A DNA stretch of 64,000 bases from Theropithecus gelada (lineage: Eukaryota > Chordata > Mammalia > Primates > Cercopithecidae): assembly GCF_003255815.1 (NCBI RefSeq), contig NC_037668.1, positions 86,659,783 through 86,723,782 on the forward strand. The letters are read 5' to 3'. Under the pieces are notes generated by a model, which worked only from the letters and a program-made list of their open reading frames with translations, had not been told where the DNA came from and did no database searches. Below are positions 31,591 to 42,029 of the stretch, piece after piece (positions within the stretch are counted from its first letter, which is position 1; the number at the start of each line of letters is the position of its first letter). The translations under genes and the position numbers were made by a program.

Positions 31591-31765
31591 GGGTTCAAAT
31601 CTTGGTTGGGTCACCTGCCAGCTTTGTCTTCTTAGGCTTCAGTTTCCTTGTCTGTGACATGGAGCTACACTGTACTGGATGAATGGAATGAGTAAAGGTA
31701 TATGAAAGTGCCCTGCTAAAATCCTGGTGCATCGTTGGCACTCATTAACTGTGCTGTATTTCTCC
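31591..31765 (+). repeat. MIR SINE, second of a pair
   Basis: 'gggttcaaatcttggttggg', 'cttcagtttccttgtctgtg', 'ctaaaatcctggtgcatcgt'. It directly follows another MIR in the same orientation. Confidence 0.8.
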
Positions 31766-31769
31766 CATG

Positions 31770-32420
31770 TTTTAGATGACTTGGCCTTCAGAAAACTTGC
31801 TGCAATTTTCAGGAAATGTGTGAGCTAAGGGTATCTCTGTTTTCACTTGCTTCTGATTTTGTCCCTTCTCTAATTGCTCCACTCTAGGTGTCTTTGTTTC
31901 TTATCTTCATTGTAGGCCTAAGCACTGACCGGGCAAGGCAGAGAGTGAAGCCATAAAGAGAAGTCAGCAAGGCAGTTGGGCCCCTGGGAGGAAGGGGGTG
32001 GGCAGGTCTCATTCTATTTGTACAGGTGCATTGTAATGCTGCCTGTGGTGTGAACATTTTCCACTTCATTACTCCTGGCCCTGGCCCAGGCCCTGTCTGC
32101 TCCCCTGGCCCCTGCCTTGGTTTAATTTCGGCAGTTCCTGGCCTTTGGAAGGCAGCAGTCACAGAAAGGAAAACAAATGAGGTCGCCATAAACATTTCTG
32201 CACATTGCCCAGCCAGGGCAGATGGGTATGACTGTGGAGCAGGAAGGGGGCCATTTGTCTGGGGCTGCTGGTACCCCCATCAAATTAACTCAGTTCCCGA
32301 GGGCTTCTGTCTGCTGAGCCCAACCTTTCTAGGTGGAGTTGGCTTTGGTTTAATATGTAAGAGTAGGCCAAAACAGATACCCATGGGTCCCAGGGTGGTG
32401 CAGTCTATGAGTTGGTTGAA
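31770..32420. other. Non-repeat block, candidate regulatory sequence
   Basis: Single-copy, G/C-richer DNA with 'cctggccctggcccaggccc' (a short inverted motif), 'gaggtcgccataaacatttc' and 'ggaagggggccatttgtctg'. Frames of 103 and 132 codons overlap on opposite strands and neither shows a domain. Lack of repeats over 650 bases is notable in this window. Confidence 0.35.
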
Positions 32421-32421
32421 C

Positions 32422-32615
32422 TGAATAAATAATAGCTACCATTTACTAGCACTTACTATATGCCAGATGCTGTTCTAAGCACTTTAAATGAATTTTAGAT
32501 TGTAGTCTATCCTATTATTATTCTTATTTTACAGATGAGGGAACTGAGGCACATAGTCTGGTTCATAAGCAGCAGAGCCAGATATTGTCTCCAGCAGTCT
32601 GACCTCAGCATCGAC
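32422..32615 (-). repeat. MIR SINE, antisense, well preserved
   Basis: 'accatttactagcacttact', 'gatgctgttctaagcacttt', 'attttacagatgagggaact' and 'catagtctggttcataagca'. Confidence 0.9.
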
Positions 32616-32739
32616 ATGTTGAAGTACTATGCCAGCATTGCCTCTTGACATAACACTTGTATGTGTTCATATTTAGATGATGAGAAACCCTGAAGTATCA
32701 ATTATACACCTATAGAATTATATAATTTAGACTCATTGA

Positions 32740-32905
32740 ATCCCAGGATTGGATTGGTCCATAAGTTAATAGAGCCCAATGACCATTACATGCTGGGATT
32801 CCCCACAGACATTATCCAGCTTTTGCTTATGTAACTCCATTGATGGGAAGCTCACTGCTCCATGGGGCATCCCATTTCATCACATGACAATTTAACCTTA
32901 ATGGT
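32740..32905. repeat. Possible L3/CR1-type scrap
   Basis: 'ctccattgatgggaagctca' with 'tccatggggcatcccatttc' resembles an antisense CR1/L3 segment. Too decayed for certainty. Confidence 0.38.
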
Positions 32906-32984
32906 AGTGCTGGTGACTTAGTGTGCAAAATGGAGTTTTTTCCTAATTGCGTTGGCTATCTGTAAAAGAGATCACTCAAGTGAC

Positions 32985-33045
32985 TGGCTAGCAGAGTACC
33001 TAGTACATTGCAGGCACTCAGTAAATGTTCATTCCTTTCCTTCTC
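32985..33045 (+). repeat. MIR or L2 3' tail
   Basis: 'gagtacctagtacattgcag' followed by 'gcactcagtaaatgttcatt'. Confidence 0.6.
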
Positions 33046-33244
33046 TTCCTTTGTGTTTCACAAATTTAAAAGAAAACAAATGGTTTCCTCACTCCACTAT
33101 TGGAAAAATATGTTTCCAAAATAATATCAGGCTCATGCCTCATTTGAAGGGAGAGAGGTTCAATAGGGCAGGATGATCCAATTCTCATTTTCTTTCTTTT
33201 TATTCCTTCTTCTCCTTCCTTTCCCCAATGGTTTGTGAAGATGC

Positions 33245-33380
33245 ATTTGTTAGGCATGGGGCTGCAGACAAGAACAGAACACAGTCCCTCCCTGTGGAGA
33301 GTTCATATCTACCAGGGAAGCCTTGCCACATAAATAACTTGCAATTAGGTGTGTAACAATGCTGAGGGAACCCAGTAGGA
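33245..33380 (-). repeat. L2 3' end, antisense, decayed
   Basis: 'agacaagaacagaacacagt', 'ccctccctgtggagagttca' and 'aaataacttgcaattaggtg'. Confidence 0.5.
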
Positions 33381-33384
33381 AGAG

Positions 33385-33690
33385 TGGCTAACTCATTGTG
33401 TCCACTAAGGTAGGTTCTCCATGATCCATTAGGCAATATTTTGGCATCTCCTGGTAAACTTATGCTATGTAATTAAAAGAAATGTTTGCATTTGAAAGCA
33501 GTTTAAAATTATCCCCAGATGTATGCTTTTATGAATAAAAGGCCATGTCATTTTAGTAGAAGACATTCTAGGGATTGAAATTGATCCCAGTCCTCTTATC
33601 TACTCCGGAGCATTGACCCTATACCAGGGCTCCTCTGCCTCACTAACTTCTACTTCTCTGGTGGACCATTCCCACCAATGCACAAACATG
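33385..33690. other. Unrecognised sequence
   Basis: No repeat or gene recognised. Confidence 0.4.
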
Positions 33691-34290
33691 CTATGAAGCC
33701 AACCATGTTTTAAAATGAAATTCTACGTTGATCCCCATTCCCTCCTTATTTCTCTGTTCCTCTTTCCAGATAAACTCCCCAAAGAGTTGGACCTGCTTGC
33801 ACTCTCTGCTTTCTCTCCTCCTATTCTCTTGATCTTACTCGATCAGGCTTTTACCTTCACTTCACCCAAACAGATATCGTCAAGATCACTAAGGATCATT
33901 CTGTGCCAAATCCGGAAATCAATTCTCACTTGTCACCCTAACCAATGACTGATTTGACCCTTTGGGTCACTCTTTTCTTAAAATACTTCATCCGGCTTCC
34001 AAGACGGGAGTCTCTGGGTTTTCTTCCTACCTTAACAAGTCCCTCCTTCATAGCTTTCCTGCTGGGTCCTCTTCCTCTTACTAACTCCATGCACTAGAGT
34101 GCTCCAAGGACTGGTCCTCTTCTCTACCTCCATTTAATCCCTTGGGGATTTAGACTGAAGCCTATGGCTTTAAATAATATGTATTCTGAAGAATGGCAAA
34201 AGAATCTCTTTGGTTTGCCTCTTTCCACCTTCCCTGCCCTCTCCATGGGATCTCCAATATGCACCTCAAATGTAACATTTAAGAGAAACA
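33691..34290 (+). repeat. L2 LINE, long 3' portion, part 1
   Basis: Sense L2 upstream segment: 'ttccagataaactccccaaa', 'ggaaatcaattctcacttgt', 'ctccaaggactggtcctctt', 'tgggatctccaatatgcacc'. Split by an Alu at 34291 and continues at 34681. Confidence 0.65.
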
Positions 34291-34569
34291 TCCTGTAACC
34301 CAGCACTTTGGGAGGCCAAGGCGGACAGATCACCTGAGGTCATGAGTTTGAGAACAGCCTGTCTAACATGGCGAAACCCCATCTCTACTAAAAATTAAAA
34401 AAAAAAAACAAACAAATTAACCAGACATGGTGACGTGCCTGTAGTCCCAGCTACTCAGGAGGCTGAGGCAAGAGAATCGCTTGAACCCGGGAGGCGGAGG
34501 CTGGCAATGAGCCAAGATCGCACCACTGCTCTCCAGCCTGGGCAACAGAGCGAGACTCTGTCTCTATAT

Positions 34570-34667
<98 letters not shown>

Positions 34668-34680
34668 AAAAGAAAACATC
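34291..34680 (+). mobile_element. AluS-type element with GA/GAAA tail
   Basis: Starts inside the left arm ('cctgtaacccagcactttgg'), so the first roughly 20 Alu bases are missing. Both arms follow. The 3' tail has become (AG)16 at 34571-34602 then about 16 GAAA units to 34668. Flanks 'aagagaaacatcc' (34281) and 'aaagaaaacatct' (34669) look like a decayed target duplication within the host L2. Confidence 0.93.
34571..34668. repeat. Compound (AG)n(GAAA)n microsatellite
   Basis: About 98 uninterrupted purines at the Alu tail. Likely length-variable between individuals. Confidence 0.97.
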
Positions 34681-35575
34681 TTAATTATCATTAACCTGCT
34701 CTTCTCTCAGATTTTTTCATCTCTGGACATAGCAACTTCATTCTTCCAGTTACTTAGCCCTGGAGTCATAAGGGGCTCTTCCTGCTCACACCCCACCTTC
34801 AAACCATCAGCAGATCCTGAAGCCTTTTCCTGAGGAATAGATCCAGAATCTGACACTTCTCATCACCTCAGGGAGCCATGCTCCTTTCTTGCCTCAACGG
34901 TTGCAGTAGCCTCTTAACAATCAGTCTCCCTGTTTCCATCCTTGCTGACCTTCAGACTGTAGTTCTTGTGGGAGTCGGAGGGATCTTTTTTAACCTGCTG
35001 AATTACATTGTGGCCACTGCTTTGCCCAAAGCCCTCCAACGGCTCCCATCTCACCTGGGATAAAACCCAACATTAATTCCATGCCCTACAAGTTCCCCAT
35101 GAACTGGACCGCTCACTCCTCCTTGGCTTCCTCTCCTGCCAACCTCCCTATCCCTCTGCTGCTACAGCCATGCCTGCCTTCTGGCTGCTCTACAATATGC
35201 TAACATATTCCTACCTCAGGGCCTCATGCCTTGCTCTTCCTCCTACCTGGACACTTTTCAACCATGACATCCACAGGGCCAGCTCCTCGCTTCTCCCCAG
35301 CTTCCTCAGAAAGTACTTCCCAGGCAGTCTATATAAACTATTAATAGTATCCAGCAATGCTATCATCTCTACTCTACTGACTTTTTCTCCACTATGCCTA
35401 TCACTTCTTAATGTAGTCTGTATTTATGTGTTTGTTAGCAGTCTGCTTCCTTCCCCTAGAACTTGAGCTCTTTAATGCAAATTTGTTTTATTCACTACCT
35501 TTGACCCCAGTGTCTAGAACAATGTTGGCACCTAGCAGCTACTCAAGAAATATTTACTGAAAGAATAAGTTGGAA
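34681..35575 (+). repeat. L2 LINE, long 3' portion, part 2
   Basis: Continues with 'ccctggagtcataaggggct', 'cagcagatcctgaagccttt', 'gcccaaagccctccaacggc', 'tacctcagggcctcatgcct', 'cccctagaacttgagctctt' and 'ctactcaagaaatatttact' at the true 3' end. With part 1 this is about 1.5 kb, the longest L2 here. Confidence 0.85.
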
Positions 35576-35577
35576 AA

Positions 35578-35765
35578 TGTGTGTTTGAATTCCAGCTGTG
35601 CCTCTAATTCCCACTGCGACCTGGACAAATCACTTCACCTTTGTGCCTCAGTGTCTTCAGTCTGAAGTGAAAACAACCATTCTTGTCCTTTTGAATTCAG
35701 CAGACGGTTAAGAAAGTCCAATGAGGTATGGATCATGAAAGCATGTTATAATGAATATAGAAGGT
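35578..35765 (+). repeat. MIR SINE
   Basis: 'tgtttgaattccagctgtgc', 'cctggacaaatcacttcacc', 'tttgtgcctcagtgtcttca'. Confidence 0.78.
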
Positions 35766-35969
35766 ATACCATCAGTAAAAGATCATGTCCAAAACTGATA
35801 AATTTATCTTGGGTACAAGAAGAATGTTCTAAAAATACATGGGCCCTTGATCATCTTTCAGGGCTTTCTTTAGAGTAACCTGGTTTGAAGAAGGGAAATA
35901 AACTTTTATAGTACAACGGGTCCCACTGGGTGCCAGGCAGTGGGTGTCTGGTATGATCTAACTTTATAT

Positions 35970-36286
35970 ATATATATATGTATAATTTTTTTTGTTTGTT
36001 TTTTTGAGACGGAGTCTTGCTCTGTCACCCAGGCTGGAGTGCAGTGGCGTGATCTTGGCTCACTGCAAGCGCCGCCTCCCGGGTTCACGCCATTCTCCTG
36101 CCTCAGCCTCCTGAGTAACTGGGACTACAGGTGCCCACCACCTCCCCTGGCTAATTTTTTCCACTTTTAGTAGAGATGGGGTTTCACCGTGTTAGCCAGG
36201 ATGGTCTCAATCTCCTGACCTCATGATCTGCCCGCCTCAGCCTCCCAAAGTGCTGGGATTACAGGTGTGAGCCACTGCGCCCAGCC
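35970..36286 (-). mobile_element. AluY-type element with (TA)n in its tail
   Basis: Full antisense Alu ending 'gagccactgcgcccagcc'. AluY-type bases include 'acgccattctcctgcctcag'. Flanks 'tgatctaactttatat' (35954-35969) and 'tgatcaaacttaatat' (36287-36302) match at 14 of 16, so the (TA)n and poly-T at 35970-36006 belong to the element's tail. Confidence 0.95.
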
Positions 36287-36429
36287 TGATCAAACTTAAT
36301 ATTTAATACAGTTCTGCCTGATAGGCTATCTGAGTTCCCTGAGGGGAATAGCCTGGTGTTTTCAGCTTTGTAATCTCAGCATCTAGCTCAGAGTAGATGT
36401 CAATATGAGTTTACTACATTGGGCTTAAT

Positions 36430-36535
36430 TGTGTTTTTTGCTAAGGAAAAGACTCAGGGACAGTGAGCAACTTCCCTGAGGTTGCACAGGTGGTGTTACT
36501 GTTCTGTGCCAGAGCCAGACTCAGCACACCGTGCT
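36430..36535 (-). repeat. MIR SINE, antisense, partial
   Basis: 'gaaaagactcagggacagtg', 'cttccctgaggttgcacagg', 'tgccagagccagactcagca'. A short L2-like tail ('gcatctagctcagagtagat') lies just before it. Confidence 0.7.
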
Positions 36536-37189
36536 GCAAAAGCTCTGCAGAAAACAAGCAGGAACTCATTTTGGCTTAAAGTCCCTTAAAGCCTATCATG
36601 GGCAATTGACAACAGTCTTTGCCCATACATCTTCCTTAGAGCAGGCAGTAGGCTGTGTGCAGCTGGCACAATAGCTTCTCTTTAATGCCCTTTGAAAGAA
36701 TCCTGGAAAAGTCTTCAGTTTTAGGGGAGGGAAGGGTCCAGGAGAAAGCTTCCTCCCGAACAGGCTTGACTTTGCAGCACCTCCCAAGTTTCGATGTGCA
36801 GTTTCAGGGTTTCACTATGACCACTGTGGTTGCTATGGAAATAGAGCAACAAATATTTGCAGGCCGGTAACACCTTCCCCCAAGAAGCCTAGTCAAGAAT
36901 GTTTGGGACAAGGCCCTTGCCCACCAGGCTGCTGTTGTTGCAGCTGAATGCTGCCTTTGTGATCAGCCTCCTGGCCTGCCACCAGGCTCCAAAGAAATGA
37001 CTTGGCCCAGATCTTTCTAAATAGTATTTGTGTTTTAGTTGTCCACAAAGGGGGCGGGGGCAGCTCGACACAACTTTAAGAAAATCATCTGGCCTATGGC
37101 TGATTGTCAAGACAAAAATAATGCTAAGTCTCTCACTTTGCAAATATCATTCAGAGAGCTGTGCCAGGTTGCTGCAGGAATGATGCAAG
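36536..37189. promoter_or_regulatory. Non-repeat block, candidate enhancer
   Basis: About 650 bases free of recognisable repeats. Motifs seen by eye are a palindromic RUNX-like 'accactgtggt' at 36820-36830 running into an RFX X-box-like 'ggttgctatggaaat' at 36828-36842, and a GC box 'ggggcggggg' at 37051-37060. Motif presence is direct; enhancer function is inference. Function could only be supported by conservation or chromatin data. Confidence 0.3.
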
Positions 37190-37352
37190 TTGCCAGTCAC
37201 TGAGCACCAGCATGTGTGGGGAGCTCTGTTCTTATAGGGTCCTCACAGCAGCATGGCCAGATAAGTCTGGCCATCTTACAGATGACAAAATGAATGTTTC
37301 TGGAAGACACATAAGTTGCTTCACTTCCTTTAGTAAGTGGTGGTGCGGTGCT
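37190..37352 (-). repeat. MIR SINE, antisense
   Basis: 'gtcactgagcaccagcatgt', 'agggtcctcacagcagcatg', 'catcttacagatgacaaaat' and 'ttagtaagtggtggtgcggt'. Confidence 0.75.
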
Positions 37353-37785
37353 GAGGTTGAAATGTCTGATCATTTTAATTACTGTCAACCTTATTGTAAA
37401 GCTCCCCAGATTTCAATCAGACAGTGACAGGCAACCTTTCAGAGCCTCTCACCTTGCACACTCTGACAAGAAAAAGAGATACAGTGAAATGAAGAAACTT
37501 GGCCCTCGCTGGAAGTTAATTTTATTTGTTCATGGGAACTTGATATGCTTGCTTATCATTGCAGACCAGGCATTGTGTGATTTTACCGGAATGGAAAGGC
37601 CCATGGCTTCCCATCTGGCTCCAGTTCCGTTTGGGAGAAAGGAGGCAGTGAAGGAAATTTGACTTAACGGCAGGTGTTACTTTGAGGGTTAGAAAGGTAC
37701 CATTGTCTCCTCTGCAATAAACTGCCAGGTTTTCACCTGCTGTCAAATTGCAAATTCACTTACCATTAAAATGTTGGGTCATGAC
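37353..37785. promoter_or_regulatory. Second non-repeat block, candidate enhancer
   Basis: Single-copy DNA with clean composition, separated from the block at 36.5-37.2 kb only by a MIR. E-box-like 'caggtg' near 37671 and 'cacctg' near 37734 are visible. Frames of 104 and 74 codons on opposite strands have no domain. Role uncertain. Confidence 0.28.
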
Positions 37786-37995
37786 TTCATTAATTTAGTA
37801 AGTCTTTATTAAATGCCTACTGAGGGTCAAGCACTGGGCTGAGCACTGGGGATAGAGAAATGAATAATATTTGTTTAACAAGTATTTATGGAGTGTCTGC
37901 TCTGTGCTAAGTACTATGTAGGTCCTGGGGGTACCTCTTATTCCATCTCCTCAAGGGAATTGCTTGTGGATAAACCAAGTAAATGGACACTTGCC
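37786..37995 (-). repeat. Two adjacent L2 3' ends, antisense
   Basis: First copy: 'taagtctttattaaatgcct', 'gctgagcactggggatagag'. Second copy from about 37870: 'ttaacaagtatttatggagt', 'gctaagtactatgtaggtcc'. Two independent tails in tandem rather than one element. Confidence 0.75.
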
Positions 37996-38094
37996 ACAGA
38001 AAGGATGACTTCTTTACTTGTAAGTATAGGGTGCTAAGGGAGCACCCAGCAAGGACACTTAAATTAGTCTCAGCCTGCCTGGTCCAACTTGGCA

Positions 38095-38295
38095 GCCACC
38101 CGTGGCTAGAGAACACAGGAAATGTAACTGGTCTGTTTTATCAGGATAAAACATACACTTAATTTCGAAGTCTTAGTGTGAAAAATAGAATGTATTTATC
38201 TCATTGGTAATTTAAATTGATTATATGTTGAAATGATAAGATTTAGAATATTTTGGGTTAAATCACATATATTATCAAAATTATTTTTTCATGTG
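38095..38295 (-). mobile_element. MER58-type hAT-Charlie non-autonomous element
   Basis: 'ggcagccacccgtggctaga', 'atttcgaagtcttagtgtga', 'ttatatgttgaaatgataag' and 'aatattttgggttaaatcac' match reversed MER58. It carries no coding capacity. Its right end joins a MIR, and this junction is copied again near 39.3 kb. Confidence 0.72.
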
Positions 38296-38299
38296 TCTC

Positions 38300-38470
38300 A
38301 GGATGCTGTGTAAAGCCACTCAGCAACTCTGTGGGGTTGGATATTGTTCTTATTGCCATTTAAGTGATGCACAATGGGCTTAGAGTGATAAATGACTTGC
38401 CCAAGGTCATATGACTTAGGAAGGGTAATTCATTTGCCCAGAATCATATAATTGGACCTTTCTTCAGAGA
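38300..38470 (-). repeat. MIR SINE, antisense
   Basis: 'cactcagcaactctgtgggg', 'gataaatgacttgcccaagg', 'tcatatgacttaggaagggt'. A second partial 'catttgcccagaatcatata' follows. Confidence 0.72.
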
Positions 38471-38737
38471 AAGCCCATTGATGAGTGGGTTTAGAAAGTG
38501 GGCCTTTAATGGGAAGTTACTTGTTTTCTCTCAATGTGTGTTAATATTCTCTATAGAGTGCCCAGGAGTATGTCAGGAACATGAAACATATCCAGTAATA
38601 CATCAGTTTTAGAGAGCAGGGCAGATAAATTCTGAAAGCAAAGCATTCATGTCTGTGGTAGAGACAGGCTGGTTGTTCCCAAATAACTACTTTCCCCTTC
38701 CTCCTTAACAATACAACCCTTGATTTATTTTTTAATT

Positions 38738-38905
38738 TTTTAAAAAATTTTGTTTTAGAGATAGGGTGTCACTCTGTTGCCTAGGCTGGATTGCAGTGGC
38801 ATGATCATGGCTCACTGCAGCCTCAAACTCCTGGCCTCAAGCAATCCTCCTGCCTTGGCCTCCCGAAGTGTTGTGATTACAGGCATGAGTCACTGTACCC
38901 ATCCA
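38738..38905 (-). mobile_element. Alu-related monomer (FAM/FRAM-like)
   Basis: A single arm in antisense: 'gagatagggtgtcactctgt', 'gcatgatcatggctcactgc', 'aggcatgagtcactgtaccc', with an A/T-rich tail before it. No second arm follows, so it is a free-monomer relative of Alu and older than the dimeric copies. Confidence 0.82.
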
Positions 38906-39268
38906 GAACGCTTGATTTTTAGCTGGGCATGTGAATGCTGAAAATGAAATCTTGCAAAGTCGAGGCTCCATTACAACCAGGTATTGCCAGGTAACTAAGT
39001 GCTGGATCATGAGATGTAAGCAGAAGTAGGGTTGGCAACTTCTTAGAAGTGTTCTTAAATGCAAAGGCCACACCCTTTGTCCTGATCTTCATCCTTCTTG
39101 CTTAATGGAGCAGCCATCTTGGACCAGTTAGAATGTTGAGGATGGCAGAGCCATATGTGGAGGATGGCACAGCAACAAGTTAGAAGGAATCTGGGATTTC
39201 AGTCCAGGATTATTTCCGTCTTGACTTCTGTTATTACGTGAGAGAATTAAACATTATGGTTATGTATT

Positions 39269-39372
39269 ACATATATTATCAAAATTAATTTTTCATATGT
39301 CTTATGATGCTATGTAAGCCACCCAGCAATGCTGTGAGGTTAATATTATTCTTATTGACATTTAAGTGATGC
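39269..39372 (+). repeat. Second copy of the MER58/MIR junction segment
   Basis: Aligns with 38265-38370 across the same element junction ('acatatattatcaaaatta' to 'tttaagtgatgc') at about 88 percent by eye, including one-base gaps. The last 24 bases are then repeated again at 39373-39396. Confidence 0.8.
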
Positions 39373-39466
39373 TATTCTTATTGACATTTAAGTGATTGTA
39401 AGTTTTCTGTCATATACAGCTGACCATAATTCTCATAATACCATGTGTGAAAATTTTCTCCAACTA

Positions 39467-41838
39467 CAGGCATGCCTAGTTTTATTGAGCTTCATTTTAT
39501 TGTGCTTAGATTTTTTTAAACAAATTGAAGGTTTGTGGCAACCCTGCACAGAGCAGTCTATCGGTGCCATTTGTCCAATAGCATGTGCTCATTTCAGGCA
39601 CGCCTCTGTGTCACATTTTGGTAATTTTCTCAATATTTCAAATGTTTTCATTATTATTATATCTGTTTTGGTGATCTGCTATTAGTGATCTTTGATGTTA
39701 CTATTGTCATTGTTTTAAGGTGTTGCAAGCTGCTCCCATATAAGATGGTCAACATAATTCACCAACTGGCTATTCCCCATCTTTCTCCCTCTCCTTGGGT
39801 CTCCCTATTGCCTAAGACACAACAGTGTTGAAATTAAGCCAATTAATAACCCTACAATGGCCTCTAAATGTTCAAGTGAAAGGAAGAGTCACATCTCTCA
39901 TTTTAAATCAAAAGCTAGAAATAATAAAGCTTAACGAGGAAGGCATCTTGAAAGCTGAGATAGGCTGAAATCTAGGTCTCTTGCACCAAACAGTTTGCCA
40001 AGTTGTGAATGTGAAAGAAAAGTTCCTGAGGAAAATTAAAAGCACTATTCCAGTCAGCACACAAATCATAAGAAAGTTAAACAGCCTTATTGCTGAGATG
40101 GAGAAAGTTTTAGTGGTCTAGATAGAAGATCAAACCAGCCACAAGATTCACTTAAGTTAAAGCCTCATCCAGAGCAAGGCCCTAACTCTCTTTCATTCTA
40201 TGGAGACTGAGAGTTAGGAAGCTGCAGAGTAAAAGTTTGAAGCTAGCAGACGTTGGTTCATGAGGTTTAAGGAAACGTCTCAGTCTCATAAAAGTGGAAG
40301 ATGAAGTAGCAAGTACTGATGTAGAAGCTGCAGCAGGTTATCCAGAAGATCTAGCTAAGATCATTGATGAAGGTGGCTACACTAAACAACAGCTTTTTCA
40401 GTGTAAATGAAATAGCCTTCTATTGGAAGAAGATGCCATCTAGGACTTTCATAGCAAAAGAGGAGAAGTCAATGCCTGGCTTCAAAACTTCAAAGGACAG
40501 ATTGGCTTTTGTTAAGGGCTAATGCAGCTAGTGACTTTAAGTTGAAGCCAATGCTCTTTTACCAATCCTAAAACCCTAGGGCCCTTAAGAATTAGGCTAA
40601 ATATACTCTGCCTGTGCTCTACAAATGAAACATCAAAGCTGGATGACAGCGCATTTGTTTACAGCATGGTTTACTAAATATTTTAAACCCACCGTTGAGA
40701 CCTACTGCCCAGGAAAAGATTCCTTTCAAGATGTTACTGCTCATTGGCAATGAGCTTGGTCACCCAAGATCTCTAATGGAGATGTACAAGAAGATAAATG
40801 TTTTCATACCTGTTACCACAACATCCATTCTGTAGGCCGTGGATCAAGAAGTAATTTCAACTTTCAAGTCTTATTATTTAAGAAATACATTTCATAAGGC
40901 TAAAGCTGTCATAGATAGTGATTCCTCTGATGGATCTGGGCAAAGTACATTTAAAACACTCTGGAAAGGATTCACCATTCTTGGTGCCATTAAGAACACT
41001 TGTGATTCATGGGAGGTCAAAATATCAGCATTAATAGGAGTTTGGCAGAAGTAGAATCTAACCCTGATGGATGACTTTGAGAGGTTCAAGACTTCAGTGG
41101 AGGAAATCACTGCAATGTGGCAAAAATAGCAAGAGAACTAGAATTAGAAGTGCAGCCTGAAGATGGGACTGAATTGCTGCAATCTCATAATGAAACTTGA
41201 ATGAATGAGGAGTTGCTTTTTATGGATGAGCAAAGAATAGTTTCTTGAGAAGGAAACTACTGGTAAAGATGCTGTTACCATTGTTGAAATGACAACAAAG
41301 GATTTAGAATATTACCTAAACTTAGTTGATAAAGCAGTGGAAGGAACCTGAGAGGATTAGCTCCAATTTTGAAAAGAGTTCTATTGTGGGTAAAATGCTA
41401 TCAAATAGCATCGCATGCTACAGAGAAATCTGTCATCAAAGATGGGAATGAAAAGAAACACCAGTCGATGCAGTAAACTTTACTGTTGCCTTATTTTAAG
41501 AAATTGCTGCAGCCACCTCAATCTTCAGCCACCACCACTATGATTAATCAGTAGCCATCAACATCAAGGCAAGATTCTCCACCAGCAAGATTACAACACA
41601 CTGAAGGCTCAGATGATGGTTACCATTTTTTTAAGCAATAAAGTAGTTTTAAATTAAGGTATATACAGTGTTTTTAAAGACATAATACTATTGCACACTT
41701 AAAAAACTATAGTATAGTATAAACATAACTTTTATATGCACTGAGAAGCTAAAAAACTTATGTGACTTACTTTATTGTGATATTCGCTTTATGGCTGTGG
41801 TCTGCAACCGAACCCATGATATGTTCGAGGTATGCCTG
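39467..41838 (+). mobile_element. Nearly full-length Tigger1 DNA transposon
   Basis: Both ends are present as inverted repeats ('caggcatgcctagttttatt' and 'gttcgaggtatgcctg'), flanked by TA at 39465-39466 and 41839-41840. At 2372 bp it is close to the roughly 2.4 kb full length of this pogo/Tc1-mariner family. It contains the 5' leader, the decayed transposase gene and a 3' leader with an AATAAA signal near 41637. No other repeat interrupts it. Confidence 0.93.
39857..41625 (+). pseudogene. Dead Tigger1 transposase gene (pogo family)
   Basis: Transposases of this group have N-terminal helix-turn-helix and CENP-B-like DNA-binding domains and a C-terminal DDE-type catalytic domain. They cut and paste the element at TA sites. 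The start at 39857 (ATG GCC TCT) hits a stop after 25 codons at 39932. A frame shift then exposes the helix region, which ends at a TGA (39966-39968) that looks like CpG decay of an Arg codon. The catalytic acids are lost: AAT (Asn) at 40406-40408 and GGC (Gly) at 40746-40748 stand where Asp is expected. The third Asp, at 40842-40844, survives. The longest open piece is 71 codons (40839-41054). No sign of protein-level selection. Confidence 0.9.
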
Positions 41839-42029
41839 TATGTCAGAAATGAGATGGTTATAATAGAAAGATTTGTGGAGTCAAAAAAGCCCAAGGCCAA
41901 ATTCTGTTTTGGAATGTTTGATCTTCAGAAATTTTCATGGATCCATATTTTAAATAAGCAAATTTTATTTCTGAGAAAGAAATACATGCAAATAACTAAA
42001 AATACCTATTTAAACTCAAACTGTTAGAT

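Noticed and set aside
40839..41054. 71-codon frame that looks like a real protein
   Set aside because: It is a surviving piece of the decayed Tigger1 transposase, not a host gene.
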